Positions 12,801 through 15,244 of a stretch of DNA of 15,244 nt are shown one piece after another. The notes under the pieces are model-generated. The model was not told where the DNA came from. It worked only from the letters and a program-made list of their open reading frames with translations, and searched no databases. The stretch is from positions 1-15,244 of the forward strand of contig JAOXYB010028478.1 in the NCBI GenBank assembly GCA_028565635.1, given 5' to 3'. Both the position numbers and the translations under genes were made by a program. How positions within the stretch are numbered: position 1 is the first letter of the stretch; every line of letters begins with the position of its first letter. This stretch comes from Phoronis ovalis. Its lineage: Eukaryota > Phoronida > Phoronidae.

Positions 12801-13413
12801 CTAGTTAAGCCCTAGTTAAGCCCTAGTTAAGCCCTAGTTAAGCCCTAGTTAAGCCCTAAGCCACTGATAAAACACGTATTTATATCAGTGCTTGTAGCAG
12901 CTGTCTCCGGGTTGTTTTGTAACATTTGTAATTTGTAAAGTGTCAACCCTAAAAAGATATACTTAATATCTATTTGCGGGAGTAGAGCGGTTAACATTGT
13001 AAAATATGTTCGATCTCCCCATAAGTATTAGACTGGAGTGCGACTGATGTATCCGTATACTCCGAGCACTACTTTTGAACACTTAACTAACTTAATTTTT
13101 CGTTTTAATTTTTAGAATCCAATTCTACTTTGGTGAGAACCCAGCACCATTGCGTGGGGGTCTTGGTGGCGAAGAGAACTGGATAAATCTACCGGTCAAC
13201 GAATTTATTAATAAAGTTATAGTATCCAGCTATGGTAACAGAATCCACAAGCTAATATTTCACACCAATTTGGGTTCAACGTTTGGCCCGTATGGTCGAA
13301 CCCGCGCTAATTCAGTTTCTTCTACTGTGGAACATAATGGAAAACGGCTTCGATACTTCTCTGGCTGGTATATGACTGTGATGACCAGTATTCATATGCA
13401 CTGGGATTGTTAA
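660..13413 (+). CDS. Sushi / F5/8C / F5/8C / jacalin-like lectin protein, 7 exons, 5' partial
   Basis: Seven exons join into one frame: 660-836, 4382-4497, 5374-5638, 6941-7092, 7534-7804, 9536-9662 and 13116-13413. Their summed length is 1406 nt, which is two bases completing a split codon plus 468 codons including the stop. The phases chain without conflict (1-1, 1-0, 0-1, 1-0, 0-1, 1-2, 2-stop). Modules in order are one complement-control (sushi) domain, two discoidin (F5/8 type C) domains and one jacalin-like beta-prism domain. Such modules are typical of secreted or cell-surface adhesion and glycan-binding proteins. N-glycosylation sequons (NVT, NTT, NNT, NIT) fit an extracellular product. 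No transmembrane segment is seen in the encoded part. The first visible exon starts in phase 1 without a signal peptide, so further 5' exons must lie upstream. A role in innate recognition, mucus or matrix is inference. The domain calls are firm; joining them into one transcript rests on splice-phase agreement. Confidence 0.85.
837..4381 (+). other. Intron 1 of the lectin gene (about 3.5 kb)
   Basis: No exon was recognised: open stretches such as 1978-2199 and 3550-3786 (minus) show no domain features. The intron holds the 79-bp tandem duplication at 2438-2595 and otherwise AT-rich unique sequence. The donor is gtacat and the acceptor aaatcag. A missed small phase 1-1 exon cannot be excluded. 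Confidence 0.55.
2438..2595. repeat. Two-copy tandem repeat of about 79 bp
   Basis: Both copies contain tttgacaagtacgt, cccccggctaag, cttcaaatgtaagagtcggg and ggataatac.gtattttt, starting at 2438 and 2517. They differ by a few substitutions and a small indel. Within the second copy, ctaaga and tcttag flank a 34-bp inverted-repeat segment. The block is GC-richer than its surroundings. Confidence 0.85.
4382..4497 (+). CDS. Exon encoding the N-terminal part of discoidin domain 1
   Basis: The acceptor atttaaatcag ends at 4381 and the donor is cag|gtacgt at 4498. The exon enters in phase 1 (its first two bases complete an Ala codon with the G from the sushi exon) and leaves in phase 0. The 39 residues show F5/8C hallmarks: V-G-A-S-S-D-W near the start, G-Y-L-N-N, A-W-C-A-R and N-I-A-Q-W-I-Q at the end. 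W-I-Q immediately precedes V-D-L-G in the next exon, giving the W-[IL]-Q-V-D-L-G signature of the family. The segment is short: the stretch usually found before the A-S-S motif is nearly absent, and no N-terminal Cys is present. It is too short to stand out in a simple ORF search. Confidence 0.88.
4498..5373 (+). other. Intron 2 of the lectin gene
   Basis: AT-rich, with donor gtacgt and acceptor attgcag. It splits discoidin domain 1 between W-I-Q and V-D-L-G. No repeats or coding features were seen. Confidence 0.7.
5374..5638 (+). CDS. Exon encoding the C-terminal part of discoidin domain 1
   Basis: The exon follows a strong acceptor (attgcag) in phase 0 and ends at g|gtaggt, phase 1. It is 265 nt. 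The peptide starts V-D-L-G-Q and contains T-Q-G-R-P, W-V-T-G-Y-K-L, the W-x-x-Y strand, L-A-G-N-S-D, R-Y-I-R-L-H-P-V-T-W, H-I-C-M-R-W and a final I-S-C-G. These are the core strands of F5/8 type C domains, which bind phospholipid, glycans or collagen depending on the loops. The Cys of C-M-R-W and the W-C-A-R Cys of the preceding exon probably pair, as in many invertebrate discoidin domains. N-T-T is a sequon. An in-frame TGA lies just past the donor (5644-5646), which supports splicing at 5638. Confidence 0.92.
6078..6400. mobile_element. MITE-like element with about 38-bp terminal inverted repeats
   Basis: The left end reads GACCCGGGGGGGG then TGGTCAATATGAAAGTGGGT. The right end is its reverse complement (acccactttcatattgacca then tcccccccggggtc), with similarity continuing inward through gttccaaca. 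The element is about 323 bp and codes for no transposase. Both ends abut TAC (6075-6077 and 6401-6403), a possible 3-bp target duplication as in PIF/Harbinger-type elements, although the flank also repeats as gtctacg. The interior holds repeated cccctaa(c/g)gaagtga blocks in A-rich sequence. Open frames across it on both strands come from this repeat structure. Confidence 0.85.
6455..6733 (+). mobile_element. Non-LTR retrotransposon (LINE) reverse-transcriptase C-terminal remnant
   Basis: An open frame of about 95 residues contains D-I-R-R-H-F-L-S-N-K-V-V-N-K-W-N-S-L followed by N-D-L-V-K-A-P-S-T-N and a basic stretch. This matches the C-terminal end of Jockey/CR1-like LINE reverse transcriptases, where R-x-F-F-S-x-R-V-V-x-x-W-N-x-L-P is conserved. 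No polymerase motif (YADD), endonuclease or poly-A tail is present, so it is a dead fragment. It lies in the intron on the same strand as the lectin gene, between a MITE and a hairpin element. Confidence 0.75.
6734..6822. mobile_element. Short hairpin or MITE remnant with about 24-bp inverted repeats
   Basis: The left arm actacgtgaacaaacacacg pairs with the right arm cgtgtgtttgtccgtgtagt, leaving an AT-rich loop of about 39 bp. One mismatch is seen in each arm's outer part. It may be a deletion derivative of a DNA transposon. TA-rich sequence flanks it, but no clear target duplication is visible. Confidence 0.7.
6941..7092 (+). CDS. Exon encoding the N-terminal part of discoidin domain 2 (5' boundary uncertain)
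   Basis: The 3' end is firm: W-I-Q then cag|gtagtg at 7093, phase 0, exactly where the domain 1 intron lies. The peptide reads A-F-S-E-F, then I-N-G-Y-L-N-N, G-A-W-C-A-R-A-N-D and I-N-Q-W-I-Q, the homologue of the 4382-4497 exon. Between L-N-N and A-W-C it has about ten residues against three in domain 1. The 5' boundary is uncertain because several AG dinucleotides all give the required phase 1 (exon starts at 6911, 6920, 6941, 6947 or 6950). The 6941 start gives an N-terminus closest to domain 1 (A-A-G-V-G against A-D-V-G), so it was chosen. N-N-T is a glycosylation sequon. Confidence 0.8.
7093..7533 (+). other. Intron 4 of the lectin gene
   Basis: It splits discoidin domain 2 at the same codon boundary as intron 2 splits domain 1. 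Donor gtagtg, acceptor tctttcag. No other features were seen. Confidence 0.75.
7534..7804 (+). CDS. Exon encoding the C-terminal part of discoidin domain 2
   Basis: The exon follows a pyrimidine-rich acceptor (gtctgtctttcag) in phase 0 and ends at g|gtaggt in phase 1, the same phases as the 5374-5638 exon. It is 271 nt, two codons longer than that paralogue. The peptide starts M-N-L-G-Q-V-Y and contains T-Q-G-R-P, H-W-V-T-E-Y-R-L, S-N-D-G-V-T-W, Q-Y-I-R-L, H-I-C-M-R-W and a final P-C-G. It is clearly paralogous to the first discoidin C-terminal exon. The leading Met replaces the usual Val and is an internal residue, not a start. The ORF also opens upstream to 7462, but that part is intron. 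An in-frame TGA follows the donor at 7810-7812. Confidence 0.92.
7805..9535 (+). other. Intron 5 of the lectin gene
   Basis: It separates discoidin domain 2 from the jacalin domain (donor gtaggt, acceptor gtttcag). Short open frames at 8145-8381 and 8459-8677 have no domain features. The only element recognised is the hAT-like MITE at its 3' end. Confidence 0.65.
9069..9467. mobile_element. hAT-like MITE with CAGTGGCGGA-type ends
   Basis: The left end CAGTGGCGGATTAGGGC and the right end gccttgatccaccactg are inverted repeats of 17 bp with three mismatches. CAGTGGCGGA-like termini are characteristic of many hAT-family non-autonomous elements. The element is about 399 bp and has no coding capacity. 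A matching 8-bp target duplication is not evident (gatttata on the left, gtctgaca on the right), so it is old or was rearranged. Confidence 0.65.
9536..9662 (+). CDS. Exon encoding the first part of the jacalin-like lectin domain
   Basis: The acceptor is ttttttacgtttcag and the donor GG|gtagga. The exon enters in phase 1 and leaves in phase 2. It encodes 42 full codons starting P-P-T-C-G, a linker with one Cys, then H-V-G-E-A-D-G, Y-F-T-D-A and I-L-I-R-V-G-S-V-I-D-G. This matches the opening strands of jacalin-related domains (a Gly-rich start, a F-x-D turn, then I-x-I-R-x-G-x-x-I-D-x-I-Q). The split glycine codon is completed by the next exon, giving I-D-G-I-Q-F-Y-F across the junction. N-I-T is a possible glycosylation site. 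Confidence 0.85.
9890..10388. mobile_element. Non-autonomous element with about 40-bp TIRs and a 10-bp flanking duplication
   Basis: The left end reads ggggggctcacttaaaaaagtcgggtacgc-like sequence and the right end is its reverse complement (cgagcatgggtacccgactt then ttcaagtgagcccc). GGCAGTAGGC lies directly outside each end (9880-9889 and 10389-10398), a convincing target-site duplication. The element is about 499 bp and has no transposase. Its interior holds six TTAGGGG words (9992, 10056, 10088, 10257, 10289 and 10322), each usually preceded by cccgt or ccca and followed by a T-rich run. A duplication of 9-10 bp would be unusual for hAT (8 bp) and fits MuDR-like elements (8-11 bp) better; the family assignment is inference. 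Confidence 0.85.
10440..11085. repeat. Tandem repeat of about 150-bp units, about 4.4 degenerate copies
   Basis: Units start near 10442, 10587, 10740, 10890 and 11010. Each contains a gtcaaattca(c/t)tg start, gggatatctc-aa-ggaatgtgata, (c)atttgaa-ttaaat-tatatta, then gattttggggtcatt, accaaaatggccgactgg and cgtccacatcaa. Copy 4 is about 30 bp shorter and copy 5 is truncated. No protein-like conservation is seen across copies. Confidence 0.88.
12491..12783. repeat. Long imperfect palindrome (hairpin element) of about 293 bp
   Basis: The left arm begins ctagacttgctcaagtcctt at 12491 and the right arm ends with its reverse complement at 12783. The arms stay paired to a loop of about 11 nt (acctgtcggca near 12625), closed by gttgRgtgtt / aacacccaac. 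The right arm has about 26 extra A/T-rich bases. Because the arms mirror each other, almost the same short open frame appears on both strands; these are not genes. It resembles a snap-back MITE. Confidence 0.9.
12781..12862. repeat. 11-bp satellite (agttaagccct), about 7.5 units
   Basis: Seven consecutive units of agttaagccct (the first ending in at) are followed by a partial aagcc. The array abuts the right end of the palindrome. One matching unit (ttaagccctag) also stands at the palindrome's left end, 12484-12494. Confidence 0.95.
12863..13115 (+). other. 3' end of intron 6
   Basis: It leads into the T-rich acceptor of the last exon. From about 13055 it is shared with the degenerate duplicate starting at 13791. 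No other features were seen. Confidence 0.6.
13116..13413 (+). CDS. Terminal coding exon of the jacalin-like lectin domain
   Basis: The acceptor gttttaatttttag ends at 13115. The first base completes a Gly codon begun in the exon at 9536-9662, and the frame runs 98 residues to TAA at 13411-13413. The peptide holds I-Q-F-Y-F, a Gly-rich loop (R-G-G-L-G-G), F-I-N-K-V-I-V-S-S-Y-G, I-H-K-L-I-F-H-T-N, F-G-P-Y-G and a C-terminal F-S-G-W-Y ending H-M-H-W-D-C. Together with the previous exon this gives about 132 residues, a full-length jacalin fold. The ending resembles animal ZG16-type lectins, which close with a similar H-W-D strand. The usual sugar-contacting G-x-x-x-D loop before that strand is not conserved here: M and T stand at the Gly and Asp positions. 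Sugar specificity may therefore be changed or lost. Confidence 0.88.
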
Positions 13414-13795
13414 TACAAGAGCATACCTTGTCATCACTTCGAAATTGGTGCCTTATTCAAGAATGCTGATGAGTGTGCGACGCCACACCACCTACATCAA
13501 ATATTTATGACGATATCACCATGCAACAGAAAACACGCATTCTGCATCCATAGTAACAGTAGAATCAGACATTGTTATTCGTTGATAAACTCAGCCTTTC
13601 TATTGGCTAAACATGTATCTATGGTTCATCTACTACAGAGCTACCTATCATCCCCCGTCTATCACAGGCAACCGTTGAATTCTCAGCCAAATTGTTGTAT
13701 AGTGACCAAATATTCACCGTCAAATCGTTGTGCACTGACATCTCCATATAAGTGTCAAACTGAAATGCTATAATAAAAGACTGTTGAGCCAATAT
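13414..13795 (+). other. 3' untranslated region of the lectin gene
   Basis: This follows the TAA and runs to just past the probable cleavage site. It contains an open stretch (13507-13773) with no recognisable protein features, best read as chance. The end position is inferred from the polyadenylation signal. Confidence 0.55.
13772..13777 (+). promoter_or_regulatory. Polyadenylation signal AATAAA of the lectin gene
   Basis: A canonical AATAAA lies about 360 nt after the stop codon and is followed by a short GT-containing stretch. It is the first canonical signal after the stop codon. Cleavage would fall near 13790-13800, which coincides with the start of the duplicated pseudo-exon unit. Confidence 0.6.
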
Positions 13796-14450
13796 ACTCC
13801 GAGCATTAATTCAAACATTTTACAAACTCAGCTTTCGTGTTTATGTCTAGCATTCAGTTCCATTGCTCAACGAGTATATTAACAATGTTGAAATTGTGCA
13901 ATTGTAAAGTAAGCCACCAATTTGGGTTCAAGTTTGGCCCTTGAGGCCAGAGCCACACTATTTAATTCTTAGTTTTTTACTGTGGAACCTAATAGATTAC
14001 GGCTGGGATATTTATCTGGCTGGTATAAAGGATTTATGAACATGATTTCTATTCACTGAAATTGTTAATGCAAAATCACTTATTTATATTATTGGATTGT
14101 TTTTAAATTTCATCGCTTCGACATGGCTGTTTTCTCGAAGAACGCTGATGAATGCGTGACGCTTTACCACCTGTATCATTATGACATCATGACCATGCAA
14201 CTGATAACACGCAGCTCTGTATCATAGCCCGTGTGATATCAACAGTAGAATCAGACTAGGTTTAGCAATATTAAATTATGCAAAATAGTTTGTTTATTGG
14301 CCAAAGATGGAATAATACTACCTTGGTTCATATGCTGCTAGTTGAACATTTTACTCCTATTTCTTCGCTTATAAAGTTAATATCTTTAATTTAATCGCTG
14401 TATTCCAACATTGGGTGAAAACAGATTGAACAACAATAATAAAAGTTCAC
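13791..14450 (+). pseudogene. Degenerate tandem copy of the terminal jacalin exon, its intron flank and 3' UTR
   Basis: The stretch aligns by eye with about 13055-13780. The shared intron flank tatactccgagca occurs at both starts, each unit has an acceptor-like AG (13850 in the copy), and the exon segments match at caccaatttgggttca, actgtggaac, ctggctggtat and gaaattgttaa-like ends. The UTR segments match too (gctgatgaRtg, accatgcaac, acacgca, cagtagaatcaga). The copy lacks roughly 70-80 bp from the 5' half of the exon, carries a one-base deletion (caagtttgg for caacgtttgg) and has several in-frame stops, including TGA in place of the final Trp codon. It cannot encode a lectin domain. An AATAAA at about 14440 may be the copy's old polyadenylation signal. 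The right edge is approximate. Confidence 0.75.
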
Positions 14451-14754
14451 ATTTTTACAGGAACTAAAGTACTGCATACTGTTTAAGCAAGACATTGAAT
14501 AAAATACAACAGTGTTGTAACCAATTGCAACTAATACAATTACGAAGATATCTGGCACTGATCTTATAGATATTAACCAAATTCATTATTCTGTTCACTT
14601 AACATTATTCACAAATGTATCAAGTTTAGTGTCCTGTTCAGTATTTTATCCGTATTGTATTCTTATCCAATAAAGTCCTAATTCAAATAAATACCGCATA
14701 ATTTGTTACAGTATTTACTATTTGTTCTATAACCCAAACAGTACAACGGTTATG
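14451..14754. other. Interval between convergent genes; likely 3' UTR of the channel gene
   Basis: AT-rich, with no ORF of interest. Minus-strand candidate polyadenylation words (TTTAAT at 14385-14390, TTTATT at 14293-14298) lie beyond it, inside the duplicated pseudo-exon region, so the channel 3' UTR may run through here into that unit. This is inference. Confidence 0.4.
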
Positions 14755-15167
14755 TTAGACAAATGCTAAACTTGAACAGGATTCAGAACGAGGCTTCTCT
14801 GACGATTTGTTTTGATTTTCTTCGTCCCCGGTTACCTCATCAACTCGATTAGCCTTTTTGCATATGAATTGTTGTAGTTTGTTAATAATTATAACGCCTG
14901 CTATCCATAAGAATTCGATGCATTCAAAAAATGTTAGGACAGATAATCCGACCCATAATCCAAGTTGACCTCCGAGGTCACCGAGTAAATTTTCAATACC
15001 ATAGCTAGGATTCTCTGATGTTCGCTCAAGATTAAGTTCTTGGTAGTAAATTTTCAACTGTGCAAAATTGTTTCTGTAAAAATAACGAAACAGATTAATA
15101 TATGTTTCTGCGTGAGGATTATGTAGTAATGTATATGACAGACGTTGCGTCAAATACTGGCGCACCC
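14755..15167 (-). CDS. C-terminal exon of a DEG/ENaC/ASIC-type sodium channel, partial
   Basis: Read on the minus strand, the exon follows the acceptor gaatttttcag (AG at 15169-15168), enters in phase 1 and ends at TAA (14757-14755). The peptide (136 residues from the first full codon) has the conserved pre-TM2 block L-K-I-Y-Y-Q-E-L, then S-E-N-P-S-Y, L-L-G-D-L-G-G-Q-L-G-L-W and the second transmembrane helix. The G-L-S at residues 73-75 is the G-x-S selectivity filter of amiloride-sensitive channels. E-C-I-E-F and a hydrophobic run to about residue 95 complete TM2. The small Gly at residue 62 occupies the 'degenerin' position, as in ASIC-like members. A charged cytoplasmic tail of about 40 residues follows, with no PPxY motif. 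The N-terminal TM1 and most of the extracellular domain are beyond the right edge. These channels work as trimers passing Na+; the gating stimulus cannot be read from this exon. Confidence 0.93.
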
Positions 15168-15244
15168 CTGAAAAATTCCAATGTTCAATTTAATTTTCCT
15201 CCAATCGCGATCTTGTTAATAAGTAAATTACAAAGTGTTATATA
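15168..15244 (-). other. Intron 5' of the terminal channel exon
   Basis: An AT-rich intron end on the minus strand with a T-rich run before the acceptor at 15168-15169. No coding signal is visible. Confidence 0.6.

Larger units (their letters stand above)
9663..13115 (+). other. Intron 6 of the lectin gene, inside the jacalin domain
   Basis: A phase 2 intron of about 3.45 kb that splits a Gly codon of the jacalin domain. It carries the 9890-10388 element, the 150-bp repeats, a palindrome and an 11-bp satellite. The stretch 11090-12480 is AT-rich, with a short (att)n run near 11130 and nothing else recognised. Confidence 0.7.

Noticed and set aside
13507-13773. 88-residue open frame after the lectin stop codon
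   Set aside because: It lies in the 3' UTR, starts at no plausible initiation context for a second gene and shows no domain.

Overview
The window looks like genomic DNA from an AT-rich animal, probably a marine invertebrate. The coding regions are short exons with consensus GT/AG splice sites, separated by AT-rich introns of about 0.4 to 3.5 kb that carry non-autonomous transposons, a LINE remnant, tandem repeats and palindromes. The protein modules are metazoan extracellular or channel types: sushi/CCP, F5/8 type C (discoidin), jacalin-like lectin and DEG/ENaC channel. Sequence alone does not fix the species. A deuterostome such as a hemichordate or a lancelet would fit, but that is inference.

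The main gene is on the + strand and covers most of the window. Seven exons (660-836, 4382-4497, 5374-5638, about 6941-7092, 7534-7804, 9536-9662, 13116-13413) join in a single open frame of 467 residues ending in TAA at 13411-13413. Every splice phase agrees. The product is sushi, then discoidin, discoidin and a C-terminal jacalin-like lectin domain. The first exon begins in phase 1 and no signal peptide or promoter is visible, so the 5' end lies upstream of the window. AATAAA at 13772-13777 is the likely polyadenylation signal. The N-glycosylation sequons and disulfide-type modules point to a secreted or surface-exposed adhesion or lectin protein.

Between this gene and its convergent neighbour lies a decayed tandem copy of the terminal jacalin exon with its flanking intron and 3' UTR (about 13791-14450). 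On the minus strand, 15167-14755 is the last coding exon of a DEG/ENaC/ASIC-type sodium channel. It holds the end of the extracellular region, the second transmembrane helix with the G-x-S selectivity filter, and a charged cytoplasmic tail. The rest of that gene is outside the window.

The introns hold most of the unusual structure. Intron 3 has a MITE-like element (6078-6400), a LINE reverse-transcriptase remnant and a short hairpin element. Intron 5 has an hAT-like MITE (9069-9467). Intron 6 has a second GC-ended element (9890-10388) with a 10-bp flanking duplication, a roughly 150-bp tandem repeat (10440-11085), a 293-bp palindrome (12491-12783) and an adjoining 11-bp satellite. No complete, clearly undescribed system is visible. 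The most distinctive items are the lectin's domain order, its altered sugar-binding loop, and the two mobile elements that share an internal TTAGGGG-type repeat pattern.
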